Counted from the stretch's first letter, positions 1 through 8,688 are shown. The stretch is 42,503 nt of DNA from Anaerobiospirillum succiniciproducens DSM 6400 (GCF_000482845.1 NZ_AXWV01000034.1:1-42503); one strand, 5' to 3'. Notes: generated by a model from the sequence alone, not told the origin. Made by a program: numbers and translations.

Positions 1-73
1 GGCTGATCTTTTTGGTTAAGGTTTAGTTGTGATTTGAAGCTAGTGAAGCAAAGATAGCAACTAAAGGAATTAA

Positions 74-89
74 TGTTCCACGTGGAACA
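74..89. other. parS: parS-like centromere site
   Basis: The 16-bp perfect palindrome TGTTCCACGTGGAACA is seen directly. It fits the conserved ParB-binding parS consensus (TGTTNCACGTGNAACA) and resembles the parS variants of Pseudomonas. I found no second copy in the window. It lies 110 bp beyond the glyS stop codon, outside any gene. In bacteria with chromosomal ParABS, parS sites cluster near oriC, often close to parAB-mnmG-rsmG, so those genes may lie just left of the window. The match is exact over all consensus positions, but binding by a ParB of this organism is inferred. Confidence 0.8.
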
Positions 90-126
90 TTTTAGTTTTG
101 GCGTGGAGCAATGGTTTTGGTATATG

Positions 127-153
127 AAAAAGGCGAGCCTTTGGCTCGCCTTT
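127..153 (-). terminator. glyS (glyQS) rho-independent terminator
   Basis: Read on the minus strand, AGGCGAGCC pairs with GGCTCGCCT across a 3-nt loop and is followed by a run of T (TTTTTC). It lies about 30 nt beyond the glyS stop, the expected place for the end of the glyQS transcript. Confidence 0.85.
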
Positions 154-183
154 GTGCGGTCGAATTAGTTATGAACTGCTCTA

Positions 184-2250
184 TTAGTAGAGCACAGAGA
201 TGTCTGCAGTCTTAGAGAAGAGCAGGCTTAACTGATTGAGGATAGCTAAGCGGTTGTTCTTAACAGCCTCATCCTTGTCGTTAACCATAACCTTCTCGAA
301 GAAGTTATCTACATCATCACGCAGCTCAGCAAGCTTGGTCATAGCCTTGTCGTAGTGGCCTTCGTTGTACAGCTCGTTGATAGCTGGCTCGATAGCGCGG
401 ATGTGCTGAACTAACTGCTTCTCAGCCTCATCGCTGAGCAGAGCATCATTGATAGCATCGGTTACGCGACCAGACTTAGACTGGATGTTGTTAACACGCT
501 TGTATGCTGCTGCTAAGTCTTCAGCTTCCTTGAGCTGCTTGAAGTTAACCACAGCCTTAACACGCTTATCAAAGTCGAGCAGTGATACAGGGGAGGTTGA
601 GAGTACAGCCTGGAAGATTTCAGCGCCAATACCCTGATCCTGGTAGTAAGCCTTGAGACGAGCAAAGATGTAGTCGCTTACGTTAGTTGCGGTCTCTTTT
701 GACTTTAACTTGTCGCCGAAGAACTCAACACCCTTGTTGATGATTTCAACGAGGTTAAGGTCGAGCTTATTCTCAATAACGATACGAATTACACCGATGG
801 CAGCACGACGCAGACCGAATGGATCCTTGTCACCCTTTGGCATGAGGTTGATGCCCATAATGCCGATTAAGGTTGCTAACTTCTCAGCTAAGCTTACAGA
901 AATCTGTACTGGACGGGTTGGGATTTGGTCGCCAGCAAAGCGTGGGCAGTACTGCTCAAAGATAGCAGCTGCAACATCCTTATCTTCACCATCAAGCTCA
1001 GCGTAATGCATACCCATGATGCCCTGAGTATCAGTGAACTCAGTAACCAGAGTAGATGCAAGGTCGCACTTAGCTAAACGAGCAGCACGCTCACATAAAG
1101 CTACATCAGCGCCAACATTAGGAGCGATAGCTGCAGCGATCTTGCCTACTACGGATGAACGGTAAGCGATAGTACCGATATCCTGCTGGTAAACGATAGT
1201 TTCAAGACGTGGGTAGAAAGACTCTAAAGACTGCTTGCGATCGGTCTTGAAGAAGAACTCAGCATCAGACAGACGAGGGCGTACTACACGCTCGTTACCA
1301 GAGATAAGAGCGGTGGTGTCGCTTGGGTTGATGTTGGATACGAAAGCAAACTTAGGCAGTAATTTGCCGTTCTTGTCGTAGATTGGGAAGTACTTCTGGT
1401 CACCCTTCATGGTGTATACCAGAGCCTCAGAAGGAACCTCTAAGAATCTCTCTTCAAATGAAGCTAAGAATACATGTGGGTTCTCAACTAAAGAGGTAAC
1501 TTCCTCAAGCAGAGCATCATCAAGATCAGCCTCACCGTTTACAGATGCAGCAAGCTTCTCTACCTGAGCTTTGATGTCAGCCTTACGTTCTTCAAAATCA
1601 GCGATTACAGCACCCTCATTGCGCAGCTGCTCAACGTAGGTATCTGCATTCTTAATAGTGAGTTCTTGAGAACCCATGAAACGGTGGCCCTTGATGAGGT
1701 TGGAGGATTTTACACCTAAGATTTCACCGTCAATGATTTCATCGCCGAACATCATGCACAGAGTGTGTACTGGACGAACGAATTCGTCTTTCTTATCGCC
1801 CCAGTGCATGAGCTTAGGGATTGGCAGAGCTGCTAAGGACTTGTCGAACATGTCGCGAACTAAGCTCTTAGTCTCAGTGCCTTGTTTGGTGGTCTTGATA
1901 TATAACCACTCACCCTTGTCGGTCTTTAAGCGCTGTGCATCTTCAACCTTGATGCCGTTGGCAGCAGCCCAGCCAGAGGCGGCCTTGGTTGGGTTACCGT
2001 CAGCGTCGAAAGCAGCCTTGATAGCTGGACCTTTTACCTCAACCTCACGATCAGCCTGCTTTACATCTAAAGCAGAGATGATTAAGCCTAAACGACGTGG
2101 AGTGGCGTACCACTTAGAGGCAGAAAAGCCTAAGCCTTCAGTCTGCAGCTGCTTTACAAAATTCTCGTGTAAAGACTCTGCAAGCTTACGCAGAGCCTTT
2201 GGAGGTAACTCTTCAGTACCTAATTCTAAAAGTAAGTTTAACTTTTCCAT
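184..2250 (-). CDS. glyS: Glycine--tRNA ligase beta subunit
   Basis: This is the beta subunit of the bacterial alpha2beta2 glycyl-tRNA synthetase, which charges tRNA-Gly in the cytoplasm; the beta chain carries most of the tRNA-binding and accessory domains. The protein is 688 aa, matching the roughly 689 aa of E. coli GlyS. The N-terminus MEKLNLLLELGTEELPPKAL is diagnostic of the family, and the C-terminal third is the DALR-like anticodon-binding region. The open frame extends 11 codons upstream to a TTG, but the ATG at 2250 is preceded by CAGG and begins the conserved sequence, so I chose it. The alpha subunit gene lies upstream with a 179-bp gap, unusually wide for glyQS. Confidence 0.97.
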   Translation of the reverse strand: MEKLNLLLELGTEELPPKALRKLAESLHENFVKQLQTEGLGFSASKWYATPRRLGLIISALDVKQADREVEVKGPAIKAAFDADGNPTKAASGWAAANGIKVEDAQRLKTDKGEWLYIKTTKQGTETKSLVRDMFDKSLAALPIPKLMHWGDKKDEFVRPVHTLCMMFGDEIIDGEILGVKSSNLIKGHRFMGSQELTIKNADTYVEQLRNEGAVIADFEERKADIKAQVEKLAASVNGEADLDDALLEEVTSLVENPHVFLASFEERFLEVPSEALVYTMKGDQKYFPIYDKNGKLLPKFAFVSNINPSDTTALISGNERVVRPRLSDAEFFFKTDRKQSLESFYPRLETIVYQQDIGTIAYRSSVVGKIAAAIAPNVGADVALCERAARLAKCDLASTLVTEFTDTQGIMGMHYAELDGEDKDVAAAIFEQYCPRFAGDQIPTRPVQISVSLAEKLATLIGIMGINLMPKGDKDPFGLRRAAIGVIRIVIENKLDLNLVEIINKGVEFFGDKLKSKETATNVSDYIFARLKAYYQDQGIGAEIFQAVLSTSPVSLLDFDKRVKAVVNFKQLKEAEDLAAAYKRVNNIQSKSGRVTDAINDALLSDEAEKQLVQHIRAIEPAINELYNEGHYDKAMTKLAELRDDVDNFFEKVMVNDKDEAVKNNRLAILNQLSLLFSKTADISVLY

Positions 2251-2429
2251 TTTGAACCTGTTATTTACAGGGCAACTAAACAATGTTGAGTGTTAGAGCA
2301 TCATCCATATTGTTTCTAGCGAGTACTACTCGATGAAAGGCAACACTCATGTTCAGTTGCTGATGCTTTGTTACTATCCTGAGTGCAAGGTAATTTGATT
2401 GCCTCAATCAGGAGACCTTTAGGCGGTGA

Positions 2430-3344
2430 TTAGTTACCGCGCTTGCACATAGGGAAGCCAAGATCTTCACGAGATTTGTAGTAGGCTTCAGCAACAGCTT
2501 TGGACAAGGTGCGGATGCGCAGAATGTAACGCTGTCTCTCAGTTACGGAGATAGCATGACGGGCATCGAGAAGGTTAAAGCAGTGAGCTGCCTTTAAGAT
2601 GCGCTCGTAAGCTGGCAGTGGGAGAGGCTTCTCAAGATTTAAGAGGTTGGAGCTCTCTTGTTCCATCTGCTCGAACATCTTGAATAAGAAATCAGTATCA
2701 GCATATTCGAAGTTATAAGCAGACTGCTCAACTTCGTTCTGATGATAGATATCGCCGTAGGTAACAACGCCGTTAGCAGTCTTTGCCCAAACTAGGTCGT
2801 AAATGGAGTTAACGCCCTGAATGTACATGGCAAGACGCTCTAAACCATAGGTCAGCTCGCCAGTTACTGGGTAGCAAGATAAGCCACCAACCTGCTGGAA
2901 GTAAGTAAACTGTGAAACTTCCATGCCGTTGAGCCAAACTTCCCAACCAAGACCCCATGCACCTAAGGTAGGGTTTTCCCAGTTGTCCTCAACGAAGCGG
3001 ATGTCATTTACGGTTGGGTCAAAGCCAAGCTCCTTTAAGGAACCTAAGTAAAGATCCTGAATGTTATCAGGGGATGGCTTTAAGATAACCTGGAACTGAT
3101 AGTAGTGTTGTAAACGGTTAGGGTTCTCACCATAACGGCCGTCGGTTGGACGACGTGAAGGCTGAACATAGCAGCAGGAGATTGGCTCTGGGCCTAAGGA
3201 ACGCAGGAAGGTCATTGGGTGTGAAGTACCTGCACCTACCTCTAAGTCAAAAGGCTGTGCAACCATGCATCCGTGACGCATCCAGTAATCTTGTAAAGTG
3301 AAGATCAAACCTTGGAAGGTTTGTAGATCATATGTATTAGACAT
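2430..3344 (-). CDS. glyQ: Glycine--tRNA ligase alpha subunit
   Basis: Catalytic alpha subunit of heterotetrameric glycyl-tRNA synthetase, a class II enzyme that forms glycyl-adenylate. At 304 aa it has the family length (E. coli 303 aa) and near full-length conservation, including the N-terminal [13 protein letters not shown] segment, the [19 protein letters not shown] block containing class II motif 2, and [14 protein letters not shown] (motif 3). It is cotranscribed in orientation with glyS, but 179 bp separate the genes. I could not identify its promoter with confidence in the 273 bp between it and tusA. Confidence 0.98.
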   Translation of the reverse strand: MSNTYDLQTFQGLIFTLQDYWMRHGCMVAQPFDLEVGAGTSHPMTFLRSLGPEPISCCYVQPSRRPTDGRYGENPNRLQHYYQFQVILKPSPDNIQDLYLGSLKELGFDPTVNDIRFVEDNWENPTLGAWGLGWEVWLNGMEVSQFTYFQQVGGLSCYPVTGELTYGLERLAMYIQGVNSIYDLVWAKTANGVVTYGDIYHQNEVEQSAYNFEYADTDFLFKMFEQMEQESSNLLNLEKPLPLPAYERILKAAHCFNLLDARHAISVTERQRYILRIRTLSKAVAEAYYKSREDLGFPMCKRGN

Positions 3345-3436
3345 TGTTAAAGTCCGACCACTAATTTTAAATCTGCCTGTGCCTAGCCTAGCCTAATGTA
3401 GGTCAGGTCACCGAAAACGGCATATATTCTATCAGA

Positions 3437-3456
3437 AAAGCCGCTCAAAAGGGCTT
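3437..3456 (-). terminator. Weak candidate terminator after tusA
   Basis: On the minus strand AAGCC pairs with GGCTT around a 9-nt loop, followed by TTTTC. It lies between tusA and glyQ. The stem is only 5 bp, so this is tentative. Confidence 0.3.
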
Positions 3457-3617
3457 ACTAAAGCCAAAGGCGCTCAATGAGCACCTCTATTAAGCAATCT
3501 AGTCCTGCTATGTGTCTTAACAGCTACAAATGCATCAATAGTTTAGGCAATGAATCTTTGCCGATTATTCTTCGTAAAATACGATAAATATGAAGTTTTG
3601 TATGTGCGCTTAGGTGG

Positions 3618-3854
3618 TTAACCGCCTTTACGAATCAAATAGCGAGCTGGATGTTCCTCATCAGGCATCGCTACGAGTTCATGATTCATAAACTCGCAGT
3701 AGGCTGGAACATCTCTTAAAGAGACAGGGTCTTCAGAAATGAGTTCAATTAGCTGACCTTTTTCACAGCTACGTACACATTTACGTAGCAGCATTAAAGG
3801 TTCAGGGCAGGTAAGACCACTACCATCTACGGTTATGACTGATTCGTTTTCCAT
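3618..3854 (-). CDS. tusA: Sulfur carrier protein TusA
   Basis: TusA accepts persulfide sulfur from the cysteine desulfurase IscS and passes it to the TusBCD/TusE relay for 2-thiolation of U34 in tRNA-Lys, -Glu and -Gln; it also feeds other sulfur pathways. The 78-aa protein has the family signature around the active-site cysteine (GLTCPEPLMLLRK, Cys16), the segment RDVPAYCEFMNHELV, and the terminal RYLIRKGG typical of enterobacterial TusA. This separates it from other SirA-like paralogues such as YeeD. The start ATG has a GAGG ribosome site 8-9 nt upstream. It is divergent from the tRNA-Thr gene and appears monocistronic. Confidence 0.93.
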   Translation of the reverse strand: MENESVITVDGSGLTCPEPLMLLRKCVRSCEKGQLIELISEDPVSLRDVPAYCEFMNHELVAMPDEEHPARYLIRKGG

Positions 3855-4136
3855 AACAAAATCCTCAATTAGATTTGTAGGCTAAGTTTAGTACTGTACA
3901 ACACCCTATGATCTATCGCCAATGCATTTCTATATAGTGATCGGGTCTATGGTTTTGGTGCCTTAGTTTTGAGTGGTATTTGAAATTAAGTAGGCATTGG
4001 ATATTTTGAGGTTCCAGCTCGAGATTATTATGCACGCACGCGATATATATCGTTATTTTGTGGCTGTACATATGCATAGATTCTTGGGGATGGCTCTTTG
4101 CTTGCGAATATGCTGAAAAATTTTTAAGTTCGACTG

Positions 4137-4164
4137 TTGACGTTTAAAAAGTTATTGCTATAAT
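4137..4164 (+). promoter_or_regulatory. sigma-70 promoter of tRNA-Thr
   Basis: TTGACG (4137-4142) and a consensus TATAAT (4159-4164) are 16 bp apart, placing the transcription start near 4171, six bases before the mature tRNA. The A/T-rich stretch just upstream (AAAAATTTTTAAG) could act as an UP element. Confidence 0.85.
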
Positions 4165-4176
4165 GGCTGCGGTTTT

Positions 4177-4252
4177 GCTGGTTTAGCTCAGTTGGTAGAG
4201 CACCTGTTTTGTAAACAGGGGGTCGTGGGTTCGAGACCTACAACCAGCACCA
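4177..4252 (+). tRNA. tRNA-Thr(UGU)
   Basis: A complete 76-nt cloverleaf. The acceptor stem GCTGGTT pairs with AACCAGC, the discriminator is A, and CCA is encoded. The D arm is TAGCTCAGTTGGTAGAGCA, the anticodon stem CCTGT pairs with ACAGG around loop TTTGTAA (anticodon TGT, reading ACA), and the T arm contains GGTTCGAGA. It stands alone between its own promoter and terminator rather than in the thrU-tyrU type cluster known from E. coli. Confidence 0.98.
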
Positions 4253-4263
4253 TCCATAAAGAA

Positions 4264-4285
4264 GCAGGCTTAAGCCTGTTTTTTT
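4264..4285 (+). terminator. tRNA-Thr terminator
   Basis: CAGGCTTAAGCCTG forms a short GC-containing hairpin followed directly by seven T residues, 12 nt beyond the encoded CCA. Confidence 0.88.
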
Positions 4286-4892
4286 ATGTTTGTAATGTTG
4301 TATCTAGTAAACATTGCAAAATGCGACAAATAAGCCTTTTGGCGACGTAAGTCGGCGTTTTATTGATGATGTCGCTGTTTATCTTTGTTCTCTTCTTAAT
4401 CTCACTTCGTATTCACGTCCTCTCTTTAAGCTTTCGCTCATATCAATTGTACTAACCATTTTGAAATAGTGCTTCGTAAAGAAGATCTTGCTTCATGCAT
4501 AGAGCATATGTGGTCTTTTCAAGAGTAGTGCAGACAGATCGGTTTTTGTGTTTTGTTTGGCATGGTTAGAGATATTGCTGTGGTTATACATATTGCCGTG
4601 TATATGATTCCAGATCTCATATTTCACACTTGCCTGATAATTTTGCCCATCATGTGAGGGTCGTCTTAGTAAAGCCACATCAACTAGGTACAATAGCGGC
4701 AAAAACCATCAAGAAGACTTGCTCTTTAAGCTTTACATTTTCTAGATGTGTTTGGAAGAGAACAGCTTGTATAAGTGCTGTGGCGGAGTTTTTTGTAGTC
4801 TAACTAAGAGTTTTTTTGTCAGTTTTTGCGGCCCTAACAGGTTCTTAGGACAAGATGATGAGCATGCGGCTGCGTACTTCCAGGTTAGTGAC
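4286..4892. other. 600-bp intergenic stretch, no gene seen
   Basis: Between the tRNA terminator and the TRIC-family gene I see no convincing gene. A 69-codon minus-strand frame (4493-4702) and the upstream extension of the TRIC frame (4746-4892, Cys/Phe-rich) show no family features and no good ribosome site. The promoter of the downstream gene should lie here, but no strong -35/-10 pair stands out. Confidence 0.5.
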
Positions 4893-5864
4893 ATGTTTTT
4901 AATCGTTTTGTACATAATTGGTATCACTGCTGAAGGTATCACTGGTGCTTTAGCTGCTGGTAAACGCAAAATGGATCTGTTTGGCGTCATGTTTATTGCC
5001 TGCGCTACAGCCATTGGCGGCGGTTCAGTACGTGACATGCTTTTTGGTCACTATCCTTTAACTTGGGTAGCTAATCCACACTATCTATTCATTGTTTGTG
5101 CTGCAGCTTTGATTACTACTCGCATGCCTTATTTCTTTAGCCGTTTTGAAAGAACTTTCTTGGTTCTTGATGCATTGGGTTTGGCTGTGTTCTCTGTTAT
5201 AGGCGCACGCATTGGTATGGAGTACCATGCTAGCGGCTCGATTGCTCTTATCGGCGCAGTAGTTACCGGCGTATTTGGCGGTATCTTACGAGATATCTTT
5301 TGCGCCCGTATCCCTCTAGTCTTTCAAAAAGAACTCTACGCAAGTATTTCATTGCTCATTGGCGTAATGTTTGTAGCCATAGACTTCATTTCAGACAGGT
5401 TCTTCTATATCAATGAAAACGTTAACATCATCATCTGTCTGGTTTCTGGATTTATTACCCGTCTAATCGCAATTCGCTACCATCTTGCTCTACCCGTATT
5501 TAGCTTTCTGCCTCAAGATGAAGTTGCTGAACAAAAAGCCAAGATTGCTGGCAAGGCCGTAGTGCATGCTGTAGACGGTAAGGGCTCACAGGGGACTTCA
5601 CGTATTGAAGTCAATTCTTCTAATGGAGCAGAGAGTGACGCTCAAGTAGCTGCAGATGCTAGTTCCAAGATGGTAGCTAACGCTACAAATGCTAGTTCAA
5701 AGACGATAGCAAGCGCTAATAACGCAGCTGATGCACATGGACAAGAGGCAGAAACATCAAGTTTAGAGGATGATAAAGCATCAGATGAGTTTGCTAGGCT
5801 CGATGTAAAAGAGGCAAGATCAGCAAAAGGCCGTGATCTTAAAGAAGAGGGTAAAGATCGCTAA
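4893..5864 (+). CDS. TRIC/UPF0126 family membrane protein with long hydrophilic tail
   Basis: Member of the prokaryotic TRIC cation-channel family (E. coli YicG and YadS), inner-membrane proteins with two inverted three-helix repeats plus a seventh helix. The repeats are visible as GGGSVRDM (residues 43-50) and GGILRDIF (129-136), the two conserved Gly-Gly-x-x-Arg-Asp signatures. The first ~205 residues cover the whole family domain. The remaining ~115 residues form an Ala/Ser/Asp/Lys-rich tail, not usual in the family. The frame is open 49 codons further upstream, but I chose the ATG at 4893 because the family begins there and CAGG lies about 9 nt before it. In E. coli yicG lies near gmk-spoT, consistent with this neighbourhood. 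Confidence 0.85.
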   Translation: MFLIVLYIIGITAEGITGALAAGKRKMDLFGVMFIACATAIGGGSVRDMLFGHYPLTWVANPHYLFIVCAAALITTRMPYFFSRFERTFLVLDALGLAVFSVIGARIGMEYHASGSIALIGAVVTGVFGGILRDIFCARIPLVFQKELYASISLLIGVMFVAIDFISDRFFYINENVNIIICLVSGFITRLIAIRYHLALPVFSFLPQDEVAEQKAKIAGKAVVHAVDGKGSQGTSRIEVNSSNGAESDAQVAADASSKMVANATNASSKTIASANNAADAHGQEAETSSLEDDKASDEFARLDVKEARSAKGRDLKEEGKDR

Positions 5865-5910
5865 GATCTATGTGATTCAAGATTTAGCTAAGATTGGCCT
5901 TAGATTGTGC

Positions 5911-5919
5911 TGTTATAAT
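5911..5919 (+). promoter_or_regulatory. Extended -10 promoter, probably for ompA
   Basis: TGTTATAAT is a consensus extended -10 element (TGn plus TATAAT) with no good -35. Transcription from about 5926 would give an ompA leader of roughly 430 nt. A closer second promoter cannot be excluded. Confidence 0.5.
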
Positions 5920-6179
5920 GAAAGTAAATGAGATATAGAGTGTTTTGAAATAGCACAGTTCCTTGCACTCTTATTAGTGCTGTTCATCAAGCGAAATTAC
6001 TTGCAAAACACTTATAGATGTAAATAATATAGCTTGTAAAGGCCATGGAGCCCGAAAAAATCCGTTTTTGTATATGTCTGAGATCCCTGTTTAGCCTAAG
6101 GTGGCTACGCTGTCGGATGCCGAAATACTAAGTGTCTTTACTACTGATGTAGAAGCAAATGTTCAGACACAATCACGGT

Positions 6180-6257
6180 CTGCAAAAGAGGACTTTTGCA
6201 GCGACTTCAAGCTATTTAGAGTTACGAGTAAGTGGTAGCCTCTTTGTTTGCTATCAC
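6180..6257 (+). promoter_or_regulatory. Two consecutive hairpins in ompA leader
   Basis: CTGCAAAAG (6180-6188) pairs perfectly with CTTTTGCAG (6193-6201) over a 4-nt loop. GTGGTAGC (6232-6239) pairs with GCTATCAC (6250-6257) with one G-U pair. Neither is followed by a T run, so they are not simple terminators. E. coli ompA mRNA is known to be stabilised by 5' stem-loops, and a similar role is inferred here. Confidence 0.5.
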
Positions 6258-6356
6258 TCTCTTAGGACCTTTACCTGGAAAACCATTTCCGTAGGGTTTT
6301 ATCACTGATTTTCAGTACAGGTAGTGTGTCTTTACCTTTGCGGGGGATCAAAAATC

Positions 6357-7409
6357 ATGAAGAAGAATTTCTTATCTTTATCTGTTGCTGCTGCTTTATT
6401 AGCAGCTGCTGGTACCGCAAGTGCTGCTGTTGGCAACACTGGTTACATTGGTGTTCAGGCTGGCTACGTAAATGCTGACTGGGATACCCCATCAGCTGGT
6501 GACATCTACCAGTCAAACAACACTGACGGCTTTGCACCTGGTATCTACGCTGGTTACAACTTCACCCCATGGTTCGGCCTTGAGGGCGGTTACAAGCACA
6601 TCAATGGTATCAAGGCTCAGCGCGTTGGCACCACTGAGTACAAGGATGTAAACGTACACGGCCCAGAGCTGGCTGTTCGTTTCGCTTTCCCATTAAACGA
6701 GACTGGCGCTGACATCTTCTTACGTGGCGGCGGTATGTACGCTATGGGTTCAGGCAGCGACAGCAAGTTTGCTCCATTAGTAGGTGTTGGCGTTTCTGTT
6801 GACCTCTCCCCAAGCCTTGACGTGCGTGTTGGCTACGATCGTTACTTTGACGTATACGACAATAAGGCAGACACCACCGGTATCGGCTTCGATATGGACA
6901 TGGCTTACATCGGTCTGAACTACGTTTGGGGCCGTTCCGCTCCTGCAGCAGCTCCTGCAGAAGCTCCTAAGGTTGAAGAGACTGTAACCAATACCGTTAC
7001 TAACACCTACACCTTAGACGCTAACACCCTCTTTACCTTCGACTCAAGCAAGGTAAGCCCTGAGGGTAAGGATGCTGTTGCTCAGGTTGTTACCGCTGCT
7101 AACGAGAGCAAGCTTGCTGACGCTCAGTACGTTGTAACTGGCCACACTGATCGTATCGGTCGTGCAGCTTACAACCAGAAGTTATCTGAGCAGCGTGCTA
7201 AGGCTGTTGCTGACGAGTTAGTTGCTTTAGGCGTACCAGCTCAGGCTATCGTTTCTAATGGTGTTGGTTCTTCAGAGCCTGTAACTGGCACTGAGTGTGA
7301 TGGCTTATCACGTAACGAGCTCATCAAGTGCTTATCACCAGATCGTCGCGTTGTTGTTAACGTAACTGGTTCTAACACCACCACTGAGACCACCACTGTA
7401 GTTAAGTAA
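6357..7409 (+). CDS. ompA: Outer membrane protein OmpA
   Basis: Major outer membrane porin-like protein that anchors the outer membrane to peptidoglycan. The 350-aa precursor (E. coli 346) has a signal peptide of about 23 residues cleaved after ASA. An eight-stranded beta-barrel follows (to about residue 192, ending IGLNYVWGR), then an Ala/Pro linker (APAAAPAEAPK). The OmpA C-terminal domain carries TGHTDRIGRAAYNQKLSEQR, including the diaminopimelate-binding Asp265 and Arg280. Two cysteines (314 and 325) near the end match the disulfide pair of enterobacterial OmpA. The frame is open to a GTG 11 codons upstream, but the ATG at 6357 starts the signal peptide and follows GGGGGA. Codon use is strongly biased (GCT, GGT/GGC, CGT), as expected of a highly expressed gene. 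Confidence 0.96.
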   Translation: MKKNFLSLSVAAALLAAAGTASAAVGNTGYIGVQAGYVNADWDTPSAGDIYQSNNTDGFAPGIYAGYNFTPWFGLEGGYKHINGIKAQRVGTTEYKDVNVHGPELAVRFAFPLNETGADIFLRGGGMYAMGSGSDSKFAPLVGVGVSVDLSPSLDVRVGYDRYFDVYDNKADTTGIGFDMDMAYIGLNYVWGRSAPAAAPAEAPKVEETVTNTVTNTYTLDANTLFTFDSSKVSPEGKDAVAQVVTAANESKLADAQYVVTGHTDRIGRAAYNQKLSEQRAKAVADELVALGVPAQAIVSNGVGSSEPVTGTECDGLSRNELIKCLSPDRRVVVNVTGSNTTTETTTVVK

Positions 7410-7466
7410 TCTACTTGCTACTATCTCAGTTAGGCAGCAGTGATTGTTCGTTGTTGCCTTAAAAAA

Positions 7467-7501
7467 GACCCCTACAGCCCTCGTGGTTGCAGGGGTTTTT
7501 T
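7467..7501 (+). terminator. ompA terminator
   Basis: ACCCCT pairs with AGGGGT, with further pairing inside (GCC with GGT) around a CTCGT loop, followed by a run of seven T. It begins 57 nt past the ompA stop. Confidence 0.9.
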
Positions 7502-8688
7502 ATTGCCCAATATTTACTTTGATTGCAATTTGCTATTTTCAAGGGAGTGGTGGTCCAAGCTTCGAAGCCCAGATCTGCATTTTCTAACCCTGTCTGAGGC
7601 GCTACTTCATCCCTTCAAAAGACACTCTATAGGATGGCTGCTAACTTTATAAAAGCCTCCATATTTGTAGTGCAGTTTAAGTGTTATTTGGGTATGTTGG
7701 TGGGTGTTTGGCATGTTATCTAACCCTATACCATAGGGTGTCTTGACCCTCTTTGCCACCCTCTCTAGCACCCTATGAAAAAGGCATATTTATGTCATTT
7801 TGACCCGTGTGAAGGAGGGTGGTGAACGTATATTTAGATCATCTTTTGTGAAAGGTGTTATGTATTTATTTGGGCTTTGCCTTACGATGGATAAACTTCT
7901 CTAGAATTTTGATTATATCTACTCTAGAACTGCTGGTGACCTTCTAATTTGGTGAGTTATGTGGTGGTCTTGTTGGTAGAGTTGGAGTGTGGGAGTGGCG
8001 GCTTGTAGTCTTTTCTAGTTTGCTAAATAATTAAGAATAATAATTTGATCGGTAGAAAATATCATCAAGTAGCGATCTTGCTAGACTTTAATGGGGTCTA
8101 AGGGGCTTATTTGTTGGTTTTGGTTTATGTCTCGATCAAATTTACGATCGTAAGATTTATCGAGTTTTAGAGCAGCTTGAGAGGGTATGAGCGAGCCGTT
8201 TAGCTGTATGTAAGCCATTGTAATGTTTAATAGGCTACTAGATGGTTTTTAATTAACTATTTTCGCTCAAAATTACTGTATAAAAATTTGTATTAAAACT
8301 AATTTAGCTCAAATTTTTAGGGATCAAAAATTCCATTAAAAGTTGAGTTAAATTTTAGTTGGCCAAATCGCGCAACACTAGGCTGCATCTGATCTTATGC
8401 GCATTTGACTATATGCAAAAATGTAAATTATATTGTGATTTGGCTCAATTATATTTGAGTGAACTCACATATACATACATCCTATGAACTTTTGCAGCCT
8501 AATCTAGGTATAGTTATCTCGTAGTAGTGGCAATCACAAACATCAACTAGCGCGAAGCTCTTGTGTACTTAGGGCCTGAACAACTCTATCTAAAATTCAA
8601 CCTAGTACATGATAGGACTAACATAGTATTGCTGTTATGTTAACTTAGTTAAAAAAGAGCGTAAGTTGCGGTCTTTGGAGTATCACAA
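7502..8688. other. 1.2-kb intergenic stretch, A/T-rich, no gene seen
   Basis: No open frame here has a recognisable protein or good ribosome site. The left part (7724-7825) holds several ACCCTC/GAGGGT motifs and hairpins, listed separately. The right part (8000-8640) is A/T-rich with many short TTTAG/AAATTT runs and should contain the promoter of the YheO-type regulator. I could not single out one -35/-10 pair. This is long for a bacterial gap and could be the remains of lost genes or a site for an untranslated RNA. Confidence 0.5.
7724..7825. repeat. ACCCTC/GAGGGT motif cluster with alternative hairpins
   Basis: CCCTAT (7724-7729) pairs with ATAGGG (7733-7738). Alternatively CATAGGGTG (7732-7740) pairs perfectly with CACCCTATG (7769-7777), enclosing two further copies, GACCCTCT and CCACCCTCT. 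GGAGGGTGG follows at about 7814. TTGCCACCCTCT here is the reverse complement of AGAGGGTGGCAA at 39359-39370, so the motif is shared between two distant intergenic regions. Confidence 0.55.

Noticed and set aside
1676..2296. Long plus-strand open frame antisense to glyS
   Set aside because: It lies wholly opposite a strongly conserved gene, has low-complexity Ser/Pro/Met content and no ribosome site; a shadow frame.
2276..2350. 24-codon minus-strand frame between glyQ and glyS
   Set aside because: No ribosome site and no recognisable leader-peptide features such as runs of glycine codons.
4493..4702. 69-codon minus-strand frame upstream of the TRIC-family gene
   Set aside because: No family resemblance, poor initiation context and atypical composition.
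6324..6356. Upstream GTG extension of ompA
   Set aside because: It would place 11 extra residues before a standard signal peptide; the ATG at 6357 has the better ribosome site.
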